A stretch of DNA of 64,000 nt from assembly GCA_038213435.1 (NCBI GenBank), contig JBBQTI010000002.1:1-64000 (forward strand), written 5' to 3'. Shown here one piece after another: positions 43,663-52,310 of the stretch. This DNA comes from PALSA-610 sp038213435. Its GTDB lineage: Bacteria > Actinomycetota > Acidimicrobiia > IMCC26256 > PALSA-610. The number at the start of each line of letters is the position of its first letter. The stretch's first letter is position 1. The position numbers and the translations under genes were made by a program. The notes beneath the pieces were generated by a model, which was given only the letters and a program-made list of their open reading frames with translations, searched no databases and was not told where the DNA came from.

Positions 43663-44820
43663 GTGGTCCGGTTCAACCCGTACAGCTACGAGTTCCACGA
43701 CGACCCCTTCCCGATCTACCGGCAACTGCGCGATGAAGCCCCCGCCTACCACGACGACGATCTCGGATTCTGGGCACTCTCGCGCTACGACGATGTCGTA
43801 CGGGCGCTCCACGATCCCGACACGTTCTGCTCACGTTTCGGCATCACCCTCGAGGCGGGCAACCCGCTGCCGATGATGCTGACCGCCGATCCGCCCGATC
43901 ACACGGCGTTGCGGCGCCTGGTCAGTCGGGCGTTCACCCCGCGCCGCGTCGCCGATCTCGAGCCGACGATCCGGAGGCTCGCGGGCAACTATCTCGACGG
44001 CATGCTCGGGCGCTCCTCCGTCGACCTCATCGTCGACTACGCCGCTCCGCTGCCGATGGACGTGATCTCGAGGCTCCTCGGGGTGCCGGACGCCGACCAG
44101 GAGCAGCTGCGGGGATGGAGCGACGCGTTGTTGCACCGTGCGGAAGGCGAGATGGACGTGACGCCCGCTGGGGTCGACGCGGCATATCAGCTCTACAAGT
44201 ACTTCTCCGCGTTCGTGGCGGAGCGCCGAACCGGTCCGCGCGACGATTTCGCGGCGGCGCTGGTCGCCGCCGAGAGCGAGGGCGAGCAGCTCACGAACGA
44301 TCAAGTCGTCGGGTTCTTGTTCCTGTTGATCGTCGCCGGGAACGAGACGACGACGAAGTTGCTCGGCAACTGCCTGCTTGCGATGCAGCGCTTTCCAAGC
44401 GAGCGGGCCAAGGTGATCGCAGACCCGGATCGAATTCCCGATGCGGTCGAGGAGATCCTGCGGTTCGAGGGCTCGACCCAGGTGATGGCGCGCACGCTCA
44501 CCCGCGAGATCGAGCTCCACGGCCGGAGGATGCCCGTCGGCGACAAGGTGCTGCTGCTGCTCGGCTCCGGGAACCGCGACGAGCGGGTCTGGGATCGTCC
44601 CGACGCGTACGACATCGACCGCAGCCGGCCGACGCATCACGTGGCGTTCGGGCACGGTATCCACGTCTGTCTCGGTGCCGCGCTCGCCCGGCTCGAAATG
44701 CGCGTCAGCGTCGAGGAGTTTCTCGCCCGATATCCAGGCTACGAGATCGACGAGTGTGCGCTCGAGCGCGTGCATTCGGGCAACGTACGCGGCTATTCAC
44801 GGATGCCGATTCGCCCATGA
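43663..44820 (+). CDS. Cytochrome P450
   Basis: A 385-residue bacterial P450. I-helix oxygen-activation motif AGNETTT at 226-232 (acid-alcohol replaced by Glu-Thr as usual), ExxR at 264-267, and the haem loop FGHGIHVCLGAALARLE with ligand Cys336. Soluble, needs ferredoxin and reductase, neither encoded here. Substrate unknown; steroid, terpene or fatty-acid hydroxylation is typical. Followed with a 4-bp overlap by a SnoaL-like gene. Confidence 0.93.
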   Translation: MVRFNPYSYEFHDDPFPIYRQLRDEAPAYHDDDLGFWALSRYDDVVRALHDPDTFCSRFGITLEAGNPLPMMLTADPPDHTALRRLVSRAFTPRRVADLEPTIRRLAGNYLDGMLGRSSVDLIVDYAAPLPMDVISRLLGVPDADQEQLRGWSDALLHRAEGEMDVTPAGVDAAYQLYKYFSAFVAERRTGPRDDFAAALVAAESEGEQLTNDQVVGFLFLLIVAGNETTTKLLGNCLLAMQRFPSERAKVIADPDRIPDAVEEILRFEGSTQVMARTLTREIELHGRRMPVGDKVLLLLGSGNRDERVWDRPDAYDIDRSRPTHHVAFGHGIHVCLGAALARLEMRVSVEEFLARYPGYEIDECALERVHSGNVRGYSRMPIRP

Positions 44821-45251
44821 GCCGTTCGGGCGTGAGCGATGTCGACGAGATCACTGCACTCATCCACGAGTACGCGTTCCGACTCGACCACGGTGATCTC
44901 GACGGGGTCGCCGCGCTGTTCGCGCACGCCGAGCTCCGCTCGACGCGTGGTGATCACATCCGGCGCGGAGCGTCCGAAGCCCGCACGCTTTACGACCGCG
45001 TGATCATCTACGACGACGATACGCCACGGACGATGCATCAGCTCACGAACGTCACTGTCAGCGTCGACGCACCGACGGCGCACGCCCTGAGCTACTTCAC
45101 CGTGCTCCAAGTCACGGCCCTCGGTCTGCACCCGATTCTCGCGGGCGAGTACCGCGACCGGTTCTCGCTCGTCGACGGTCGCTGGGAGTTCACGGAGCGG
45201 GTCTTCGATCCGCGGCTGTTCGGCGACCTCTCCCGTCACATGGGCGCGTGA
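44817..45251 (+). CDS. SnoaL/NTF2-like domain protein
   Basis: A 144-residue NTF2-like cone-fold protein (ITALIHEYAFRLDHGDLDGV at the N-terminus, MHQLTNVTVSVDAPTAHALS in the middle, AGEYRDRFSLVDGRWEFTER at the end), typical of small isomerases, hydratases or cyclases. It overlaps the P450 stop (ATGA) and its own stop overlaps the following fusion gene by 4 bp, making a translationally coupled trio. Confidence 0.85.
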   Translation: MSRSGVSDVDEITALIHEYAFRLDHGDLDGVAALFAHAELRSTRGDHIRRGASEARTLYDRVIIYDDDTPRTMHQLTNVTVSVDAPTAHALSYFTVLQVTALGLHPILAGEYRDRFSLVDGRWEFTERVFDPRLFGDLSRHMGA

Positions 45252-47584
45252 GCACACGCGAACGTCATCCAGCCGATCTGCTCCGGCTCGTGCTCGGGTG
45301 CGTGGTCTTCGGCGCGGGCGTCGGGGTCGCGCGCATGCACGGAGCGAGCACCTTCGAGATCGACGGTTTCCGGCTCGTCAACGACCTCCCCGACGCCTTG
45401 CGCATCCCTTTCGAGGTCGTGATGCAGCTCGGTACTCCGGCTGCGGTGATCATTGTCGTGGCCATCGCTCTCGTTTACCGGCGCTGGTGGACGGCAGTGT
45501 CCGCCGGCCTTGCCGGCATGGGCGGCGACGTCGTGGCGCACGTCGCGCGACAGCTCGTGGAGCGGAGTCGGCCGGCGGAACTGTTGAGCCACGTGATCGC
45601 CCGAGGGCCGCGCATCACCGACTTCGGTTACCCGTCAGCGCACACGACCACGGCAGCCGCGCTCGTCGCCGGCATTGCCCCGTACCTTCCGCGGCGGGCC
45701 CGGCGCGCGGCCTGGACCGCCGTCGGGATCGTCGCGATCGCGCGGGTGTTCGTGGGCGCGCAGCTCCCGCTCGACGTCATCGGCGGTATCGCCCTCGGCT
45801 CGGCCATCGGCGCGCTCGTCAACCTCGGGATCGGAACCCCCTGCCACGAGCTCGACGCCCGCATCGTGCAGCGTGTGCTCGGTGCGAGTCGCTATCCGCT
45901 GCAGGAGTTGACGCCCGTTGCCGCGTACGGGAACGACTCGACGCCCTACCTCGCGACCGTCGACGTCGACGGGGACCACGTCTTCGTCAAGGCGATCGAC
46001 CGCGAGCACCGTGACGCCGATGCGATGGCCGCGGTTGGCCGCTATCTCGCCTTCCGCCACGTGGAGGACGAGGCGCCTCTCGCGACCGCGAAGCAACGGG
46101 TCGAACACGAAGCGCTGCTCGCGTCGTTCGCGGCCAACGCGGGTGTCCATGCCGCGGTGCCGCTCGCGATCGCGTCGGTTCATGCCGGACCGAGCGTGCT
46201 CGTGCTGTCGCACATCGACGGCCGCACGATCGGCGAGGAGGACACGCCGAATCTGGACGACCCGATTGCTACGGCGTTGTGGAAGGAGGTCGCGTGTCTG
46301 CGAACCGCGCGTATCGCGCACCGCCACTTGAGTCTTCACAATGTGATGGTCGACGGCCATCGCCAGCCGTGGATCGTCGATTTCGGGTACGCGGAGGCCG
46401 GCGCGAGTGATCGCGCCCTCGCGCAGGACGTGGCGGAGCTCCTCGGGTCGCTGGCGCTGGTCGTCGGACCGCAGCGCGCGGTCGATACCGCAGTGGCCAC
46501 GCTCGGCAAACCCGCGGTGACAGAAGCGCTCCCACTGATCCAACCGCTCGCCCTCGCCACGAGGACACGCCACGCGCTCCGCCACCACCGCGGCCTCCTC
46601 GACGAGGTGCGCAATCACGCGGCGGACGCGGTCGGCGCCGAGCACGTCAAGCTCGAGCCGCTCACACGCGTGCGGCTGCGCTCGGTCCTGACGCTCGCCG
46701 GCTTGCTCGTCGCGAGCTACCTCCTCTTGCCCCAGGTCGGCGAGTTCCACCGGACGCTCGACGCGGCGCGGCACGCCGAGCTCGGCTGGCTCGTCCTCGC
46801 GCTGATCGCGTCGATCGGTACGTTTCTGGCGGCCGCGCTCTCGCTGTCGGGTGCCGTGCTCGTCCCACTTGCGTTTGGCCGCACGTTCCTGGTGCAACTG
46901 GCGAGCAGCTTTGCCAACAAGATCACACCGGCGGGCCTGGGCGGCATGGGCGTGAACGCCCGGTACCTCGAGCGCAACGGCGTGACCAAGGGCGACGCGC
47001 TCGGTGCGGTGGCGCTCAACGGCACGGTGGGGTTCGTCGTACACGTCGTCGCGCTCGTGCTGAGCGCGGTGTTGCTCGGCCGAACAGGGCTGCCCGCCGT
47101 GCACCTGCCGAGCGGCTGGGTGCTGCTCGTCGCGGCGGCAGTGTTGTCGTCGCTGCTGGGCATCGTGCTCGAGACATCGTTCGGCCGCACGCACATCCTC
47201 TTGCCGACCCAGCGTACGGGCCGCGACCTGCTCGCGATCGCGCGCCGGCCGACGAAGGCCGTACAGATGTTCGGTGGCGCGTTGCTCGTGCTCTCCTCGT
47301 ACGTGGTCGCACTCGGCTTCGCACTCACGGCGTTTCATGCGCATGCATCGTGGCTCGATGTGTCGACGGTCTACCTGGGCGGCAGCGCCGTGGCGTCGGC
47401 CTCGCCGACGCCGGGCAAGGTCGGCGCGGTGGAAGCCGCGCTGATCGCCGGCCTGACCGGCGTGGGTATAGCAAGTGGACCGGCGGTGGCGGGTGTGCTG
47501 GCGTTCCGGCTGGCGACGTTCTGGCTGCCGATCATTCCCGGTTACCTTGCGTTCCACAGCCTGACGAGGCGGGAACTGCTGTGA
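45248..47584 (+). CDS. PAP2-like / kinase-like / LPG-synthase-flippase-like membrane fusion protein
   Basis: A 778-residue three-part protein. Residues 1-195: PAP2 membrane phosphatase fold with about five helices, RP at 108-109, PSAH at 129-132 and ARVFVGAQLPLD at 165-176, where the nucleophile His of the third motif is Gln172 and the first-motif Lys is Arg101. Residues 205-440: Rio/APH-like kinase fold with VFVK (Lys248), HRHLSLHN at 358-365 where the catalytic Asp should be, and DFG at 378-380. Residues 460-778: multi-helix flippase domain of the lysylphosphatidylglycerol-synthase family (FANKITPAGLGGMGVNARYL, PTPGKVGAVEAALIAG). Likely acts in lipid or glycan-lipid handling at the membrane. 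Coupled to the preceding gene. Confidence 0.85.
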   Translation: MSTRERHPADLLRLVLGCVVFGAGVGVARMHGASTFEIDGFRLVNDLPDALRIPFEVVMQLGTPAAVIIVVAIALVYRRWWTAVSAGLAGMGGDVVAHVARQLVERSRPAELLSHVIARGPRITDFGYPSAHTTTAAALVAGIAPYLPRRARRAAWTAVGIVAIARVFVGAQLPLDVIGGIALGSAIGALVNLGIGTPCHELDARIVQRVLGASRYPLQELTPVAAYGNDSTPYLATVDVDGDHVFVKAIDREHRDADAMAAVGRYLAFRHVEDEAPLATAKQRVEHEALLASFAANAGVHAAVPLAIASVHAGPSVLVLSHIDGRTIGEEDTPNLDDPIATALWKEVACLRTARIAHRHLSLHNVMVDGHRQPWIVDFGYAEAGASDRALAQDVAELLGSLALVVGPQRAVDTAVATLGKPAVTEALPLIQPLALATRTRHALRHHRGLLDEVRNHAADAVGAEHVKLEPLTRVRLRSVLTLAGLLVASYLLLPQVGEFHRTLDAARHAELGWLVLALIASIGTFLAAALSLSGAVLVPLAFGRTFLVQLASSFANKITPAGLGGMGVNARYLERNGVTKGDALGAVALNGTVGFVVHVVALVLSAVLLGRTGLPAVHLPSGWVLLVAAAVLSSLLGIVLETSFGRTHILLPTQRTGRDLLAIARRPTKAVQMFGGALLVLSSYVVALGFALTAFHAHASWLDVSTVYLGGSAVASASPTPGKVGAVEAALIAGLTGVGIASGPAVAGVLAFRLATFWLPIIPGYLAFHSLTRRELL

Positions 47585-47609
47585 GTGTCGTGCAGCCGAG
47601 GAGGAACAC

Positions 47610-49046
47610 GTGAGCAACGAACCGACGCTCGTGGTGCTCGGCGCGTCGGGTGACCTCGCCTCTCGCCTGTTGTTCCCCGCCCTGCTCTCGCTCGAGTATC
47701 GCGAGCGGCTCGAGAACCTGCGGATCATCGGCTACGCCCGCCAGGAATGGACGACCGATCAGTTCCACGAGAACCTGCGCGCCTCGATCGACATGGGCAC
47801 GGCCGGCGTCGATCAGAAATACCTCGACAAGTTCATCGATCGCATCGACTTCCACGGCGGCGACTTGTCGGTGGAGTCGCTGCGCGGGCTGACCTCCATG
47901 CTGAAGGGTCCCGCGATCTTCTACCTCGCGCTCCCACCCGGCGTCTTCGCCGATGCGGCGGAAACGATCGCGAAGGCCGGCCTCGCCGACCAGACCAACG
48001 GATTTCGCCGACTTGTGATCGAGAAGCCCTTCGGTACCGACCTCCCGAGCGCGCTCGCGCTCAACGAGCAACTCCATGCGCACTGGCGCGAGGACCAGAT
48101 CTTCCGGATCGATCACTTCCTCGGCAAGGAGACGGTCCAGAACATGCTCATGTTCCGGTTCGCGAACCGGTTCATCGAGCCGGTACTCAACTCCGCGCAC
48201 GTCGACGAGATTCAGATCACCGTGGCCGAGACGATCGGCGTCGAAGGCCGGTCGCGCTACTACGACGGCATCGGGGCGCTGCGCGACATGGTGCAGAACC
48301 ACCTGATCCAGATGATGACGTTCGCGACGATGGAACCTCCCGCGCTCTGGGACGCGGAGATGATCCGCGACCACAAGGTGGAGGTGCTGAAGTCGGTGCG
48401 TCGCGTTGATCCCGACATCGACGCCGTGCGCGGCCAGTACAGCGCGGGACTCGTAGATGGCAAACCTCGCGTCGCGTACCGCGCGGAGCCGGGCGTCGAC
48501 CCGGTATCTCCCACTGACACGTTCGCCGCGGTGCAGTTGCACGTCGACACGTGGCGATGGGAAGGCATCCCGGTCTTGCTGCGTTCGGGCAAGCGGCTGG
48601 CCGCGAAGGCGCACGAGGTCGTATTCCGCTTCCGCGAGCCGCCGAACCGATTGTTCCGTCACACGCCGCTCGAGCACGCCGAGCCGAACTGGCTGGTGTT
48701 CCGAATGAGCCCGTTCGAGTGCACCGAGCTCGTGGTACGTACCAAGCAGCCGGGCTTGGAGCTCGAGGCGCGCGAGTCGGTGCTTCGTGCCGAGTACGCC
48801 AAGGCCGACGACCGCGAGGCGAGCGCGTACGAGTCGTTGTTGCTCGACGTGTTGGAGGGCGATCACACGCCGTTCCTGCGGTTCGACGAGGTGGAGTGGT
48901 CGTGGCGCATCGTCGATCCGATCCTCACCGCGTGGCAGCGCGGCGCGCCCGAGGACTACGTCGCAGGCAGCGACGGTCCGGCGGGTCAGCACCGTTTCCT
49001 CGGTCAGGGTCATTACTGGCGCCCGCTTTTGAACGCGAACGCTTGA
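47610..49046 (+). CDS. zwf: Glucose-6-phosphate dehydrogenase
   Basis: A 478-residue glucose-6-phosphate 1-dehydrogenase, first enzyme of the oxidative pentose-phosphate pathway. Nucleotide loop GASGDLASRL starts at residue 11, IEKPFGTD near 138 and the active-site signature RIDHFLGKE at 166-174; MVQNHLIQM holds the second catalytic His. Full family length. GAGGAGG lies upstream of the GTG start. It is 25 bp after the fusion membrane protein and 74 bp before the fatty-acid synthase start; gnd and ppgK lie on the opposite strand just downstream. No opcA or 6-phosphogluconolactonase gene was found. Confidence 0.95.
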   Translation: MSNEPTLVVLGASGDLASRLLFPALLSLEYRERLENLRIIGYARQEWTTDQFHENLRASIDMGTAGVDQKYLDKFIDRIDFHGGDLSVESLRGLTSMLKGPAIFYLALPPGVFADAAETIAKAGLADQTNGFRRLVIEKPFGTDLPSALALNEQLHAHWREDQIFRIDHFLGKETVQNMLMFRFANRFIEPVLNSAHVDEIQITVAETIGVEGRSRYYDGIGALRDMVQNHLIQMMTFATMEPPALWDAEMIRDHKVEVLKSVRRVDPDIDAVRGQYSAGLVDGKPRVAYRAEPGVDPVSPTDTFAAVQLHVDTWRWEGIPVLLRSGKRLAAKAHEVVFRFREPPNRLFRHTPLEHAEPNWLVFRMSPFECTELVVRTKQPGLELEARESVLRAEYAKADDREASAYESLLLDVLEGDHTPFLRFDEVEWSWRIVDPILTAWQRGAPEDYVAGSDGPAGQHRFLGQGHYWRPLLNANA

Positions 49047-49120
49047 ACGTGATCTTCTGATCGGTCACGATTCGTTCGGATTTGGGTAGAAGCGTCCCGT
49101 ATCTCGCAAGGGAGGTCGCC

Positions 49121-50479
49121 GTGCAGGTTCATGAACGTCCCGTCGGGTCGGCGAGGCCGACGACTACCTCGGCGTCTACGACTGCATCGACATCGACATC
49201 GACATCCACATCGACATCGTCGACGTCTCGTCCGTCCGGGCTCGCCGCCGCGATCGCCGGCTTCCTGGGTACCGACCTCCCCATCGCCATCGACTGCTAC
49301 GACGGCAGCCACCTCGGTCCGACCGACACCGCGACCCGCATCGTCGTGCGTTCGCCGAAGGCCCTGCGGTACGTGCTCACCGGACCAGGCGAGATCGGCT
49401 TCGCGCGGGCGTACGTCTCCGGTGAGCTCGACGTCGACGGCGACATGTTCGAGGCGCTCGCGCTCCGGGACAACCTGCCCGACGTGAAGGTGACGCCTCG
49501 CGAGTGGTTGGCGCTCGCGCGCACCGGCGGCGTCAACGCCCTACGGCCGTTGCCGCCTCCACCCGAGGAGGCGCGGTTGCGCGGGCGCCGGCACAGCAAA
49601 CAACGCGATGCCGCGGTGATCGCGCACCACTACGACGTATCCAACGACTTCTACCGGCTCGTGCTCGGCCCGTCGATGACGTATTCGTGCGCGGTCTTCG
49701 CCGCGGCAGACACGACGCTGGAAGCTGCCCAGGCCGCCAAGTACGAGTTGGTGAGCCGCAAGCTCGGACTGCGTTCGGGTATGCGGCTCCTCGACGTCGG
49801 CTGCGGATGGGGCGGGATGGTCATGCACGCCGCGCGCGAGCACGGCGTTCGCGCCGTCGGGGTGACCCTCTCGACCCGCCAGGCGGAGTGGGCGCGCCGG
49901 GCCGTCCGAGAGGGCGGTCTCGCGGACCGGGTGGAGATCCGCGTGCAGGACTACCGCGAGGTCACCGACGGCCCCTTCGATGCGATCAGCTCTATCGGCA
50001 TGTTCGAGCACGTCGGCGTCGCGAAGCTCGACGAGTACTTCGCTCGCCTCTTTGTTCTGTTGGCTCCACGGGGTCGTCTGCTCAATCACGGCATCGCCCG
50101 CCGGCCGGGGTCTCGGCCTGCGTTCGCCCGCCGCGGCTTCATCGACCGCTACGTCTTTCCCGACGGCGAGTTGCACGAGGTCGGCTCGGTGGTTTCCCGT
50201 GTGCAGCGCGCGGGCTTCGAGGTCCGCAACGTCGAAGGACTGCGCGAGCACTACGCGCAGACGCTTCGGCAGTGGGTCGCGAACCTGGAAGCGAACTGGG
50301 ACGAGGCCGTGCGGCTCGCAGGACCGGGCCGCGCCCGGGTGTGGCGCCTCTACATGGCCGCGTCGGCGTGCAACTTCGAGGCGGAGCGCCATCAGATCCA
50401 CCAGGTGCTCGGGGTTCGCAACGGCACCGATGGTCGCAGCGACATGCCCCGCCGCCCCGACTGGGAGCCGTCCGCCTAG
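49121..50479 (+). CDS. Cyclopropane-fatty-acyl-phospholipid synthase family methyltransferase
   Basis: A 452-residue SAM-dependent enzyme that methylenates or methylates unsaturated fatty-acid chains in membrane lipids. Landmarks: AHHYDVSNDFYRLVLGPSMT near residue 168, SAM loop LLDVGCGWGGM near 224, SIGMFEHVG near 290 and SACNFEAERHQIHQVL near the end. An unusual N-terminal linker rich in Thr and Ser (about residues 15-36) is encoded by a hexanucleotide repeat. AAGGGAGG upstream of GTG 49121 fixes the start. Its 3' end overlaps the convergent gnd by 4 bp. Confidence 0.9.
   Translation: MQVHERPVGSARPTTTSASTTASTSTSTSTSTSSTSRPSGLAAAIAGFLGTDLPIAIDCYDGSHLGPTDTATRIVVRSPKALRYVLTGPGEIGFARAYVSGELDVDGDMFEALALRDNLPDVKVTPREWLALARTGGVNALRPLPPPPEEARLRGRRHSKQRDAAVIAHHYDVSNDFYRLVLGPSMTYSCAVFAAADTTLEAAQAAKYELVSRKLGLRSGMRLLDVGCGWGGMVMHAAREHGVRAVGVTLSTRQAEWARRAVREGGLADRVEIRVQDYREVTDGPFDAISSIGMFEHVGVAKLDEYFARLFVLLAPRGRLLNHGIARRPGSRPAFARRGFIDRYVFPDGELHEVGSVVSRVQRAGFEVRNVEGLREHYAQTLRQWVANLEANWDEAVRLAGPGRARVWRLYMAASACNFEAERHQIHQVLGVRNGTDGRSDMPRRPDWEPSA
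49185..49220 (+). repeat. Hexanucleotide repeat encoding (Thr-Ser)n
   Basis: CATCGA and close variants occur six times head to tail (CATCGA x3, CATCCA, CATCGA, CATCGT), in frame, producing alternating Thr-Ser in the N-terminus of the fatty-acid synthase. Multiples of 6 bp would change linker length without a frameshift. Confidence 0.9.
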
Positions 50480-51489
50480 GTCCTCTTCTCTTCGTGGCCG
50501 CCGAACTGCTTGCGCATCGCCGACAGCATCTTGTTCGTGTAATCGGCCGAGCCCTGCGAGATGAACCGGTCGAACAGCGCGGTGGCGATCACCGGAGCGG
50601 GCACGCCTTCGTCGATCGCGGCCGTGACCGTCCAGCGGCCTTCGCCGGAGTCGCTGACGCGACCGCTGAATTCGGAGAGATCGGGCGACTCGTGAAGCGC
50701 GGCCGCCGTCAAATCGAGCAGCCAGGACGCGACGACGCTGCCGCGCCGCCACACCTCCGCGACCTTGGGGATGTCGAGGTCGTACCGGTAGTGATCGGGT
50801 TCGGTCAGCGGCGCGGTCTCGGCATCGGCCGCCCGCGGCTGCGAGCCGACGTTGGCGTGATGCAGGATCGTCAGCCCTTCCGCGTAGGAAGCCATGAGTG
50901 CGTACTCGATCCCGTTGTGCACCATCTTCACGAAGTGGCCGGCGCCGGCCGGGCCGCAGTGCAGGTATCCCATCTCCTCGGGCGCCGGATCTCCCGAGCG
51001 GCCGGGAGTGCGTTCGGCCGTCGAGCATCCGGGGGCGAGGGCGCGAAAGATCGGATCCAGCCGGCGCACGACCTGATCGGGCCCGCCGATCATCAGGCAG
51101 AAGCCACGCTCCAGTCCGAACACGCCACCGCTCGTGCCGCAGTCGACGTAGTCGATACCGCGCGGAGCGAGCGCGTTCGAGCGGGTGACGTCGTCGACGT
51201 AGTGCGAGTTGCCACCGTCGATGACGGCGTCGCCCCGTGCCAGATGTGCGGCGAGGTCGTCGACCACGGCGCCGGTCACGCCCGCGGGCACCATCAGCCA
51301 TACGGAGCGGGGAGGCGTCAACTTCGCGACGAGATCCGCGATCGAGGTCGCACCGACGGCGCCCGAGCGGGCGAGCGTTTCGACCGCGGCTGTGTCGTGG
51401 TCGTACACGACGCATTCGTGGCCCGCGTGTGTGCAACGCCGCACGAGGTTCGCGCCCATGCGGCCCAGTCCGATCATCCCGAGCTGCAC
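50476..51489 (-). CDS. gnd: 6-phosphogluconate dehydrogenase, decarboxylating (short GndA/YqeC type)
   Basis: A 337-residue 6-phosphogluconate dehydrogenase of the short class. Rossmann motif GMIGLGRMGANLVRR at the N-terminus, VIDGGNSHYVDD near residue 90, CGTSGGVFGLERGFCLMIGG near 117 (substrate Ser-Gly-Gly) and HFVKMVHNGIEYALM near 180 with catalytic Lys. Oxidises 6-phosphogluconate to ribulose-5-phosphate. GTG start sits 1 bp after the ppgK stop, so the two are one operon. Confidence 0.93.
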   Translation of the reverse strand: MQLGMIGLGRMGANLVRRCTHAGHECVVYDHDTAAVETLARSGAVGATSIADLVAKLTPPRSVWLMVPAGVTGAVVDDLAAHLARGDAVIDGGNSHYVDDVTRSNALAPRGIDYVDCGTSGGVFGLERGFCLMIGGPDQVVRRLDPIFRALAPGCSTAERTPGRSGDPAPEEMGYLHCGPAGAGHFVKMVHNGIEYALMASYAEGLTILHHANVGSQPRAADAETAPLTEPDHYRYDLDIPKVAEVWRRGSVVASWLLDLTAAALHESPDLSEFSGRVSDSGEGRWTVTAAIDEGVPAPVIATALFDRFISQGSADYTNKMLSAMRKQFGGHEEKRT

Positions 51490-51490
51490 G

Positions 51491-52270
51491 TCAGCTCCTG
51501 ACGGTCGTGACCGCCGGCAGGTGCCCGCTCGCCGCGACTGCGGCGCCGACGATGCCCGCCAGATTCCCGAGCTCGGCGATGCTCACCTCGCAACCCGGGT
51601 CGACGCGATCGAGGAACCGGTCGGCGTGCTTGACGATCCCACCGCCGATCACGATGAGCTCGGGCCAGAGGATCGCGTGCAGCTGGGTGAGGTATCGATC
51701 GAGGCGGCGGGCCCAACGCTTCCACGACAGGGTGAGCGCGGTTCGCGTCGCGTCGGACACCCACGCGTCCGCGAGATGGCGGTTCACGAAGATGTGACCC
51801 AGCTCGGAATTGGGGACCAGCACGCCGTCGTTGAGCACCGCGGTGCCGACCCCCGTTCCGATGGTCACCATCACGACGACCCCGCGGCGGTCGCGCGCGG
51901 CTCCGAACCGGGCCTCGGCCATGCCCGCCGCGTCCGCATCGTTCAGTACGACACACGGCCGATCGGTCGCACGTGACAGCAAGGTCGCGGCGGGCGCGCC
52001 GACCCAGGTCGGATCGATATGGGCCGACGTGTGCACGACCCCGTTCGTTACCACCGCGGGGAGCGTGCAGCCGATCGCGCCGTCGCTGTCGAACTTGCGC
52101 ACGAGGCCGGCCACCGTCGATGCGATCGCGTCGGGCGTCGCGGGCTGCGGCGTCTCGACGCGCACCCGTCCCGTCGCCTGACCCTCGGTGAGGTCGACCA
52201 GCGCAGCCTTGACGCCGCTGCCGCCGACGTCGACACCCACGAGCGCGTTCGTGCCGGTCCCCGTAGTCAT
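51491..52270 (-). CDS. ppgK: Polyphosphate glucokinase (ROK family)
   Basis: A 259-residue ROK-family kinase closest to polyphosphate-dependent glucokinases. GVDVGGSGVKAALVDLTEG at the N-terminus is the phosphate-binding loop typical of PpgK, followed by ETPQPATPDAIA, LNDADAAGMAEARFG (catalytic Asp in NDAD), TIGTGVGTAVL and ELGH. It uses polyphosphate (and often ATP) to make glucose-6-phosphate, the substrate of the nearby zwf. TAGGTT lies 8 nt upstream of the ATG. Confidence 0.87.
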   Translation of the reverse strand: MTTGTGTNALVGVDVGGSGVKAALVDLTEGQATGRVRVETPQPATPDAIASTVAGLVRKFDSDGAIGCTLPAVVTNGVVHTSAHIDPTWVGAPAATLLSRATDRPCVVLNDADAAGMAEARFGAARDRRGVVVMVTIGTGVGTAVLNDGVLVPNSELGHIFVNRHLADAWVSDATRTALTLSWKRWARRLDRYLTQLHAILWPELIVIGGGIVKHADRFLDRVDPGCEVSIAELGNLAGIVGAAVAASGHLPAVTTVRS

Positions 52271-52278
52271 CCGCGATG

Positions 52279-52303
52279 AACCTACAGGCTTGCGGGCTAG
52301 GTT
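52279..52303. promoter_or_regulatory. Divergent -10 boxes for ppgK (-) and GH15 (+)
   Basis: TAGGTT occurs on each strand: complement of 52279-52284, 8 nt from ATG 52270, and 52298-52303, 7 nt from ATG 52311. Identical hexamers at near-identical distances suggest coordinated leaderless expression of both genes. Confidence 0.5.
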
Positions 52304-52310
52304 CCGGGCA

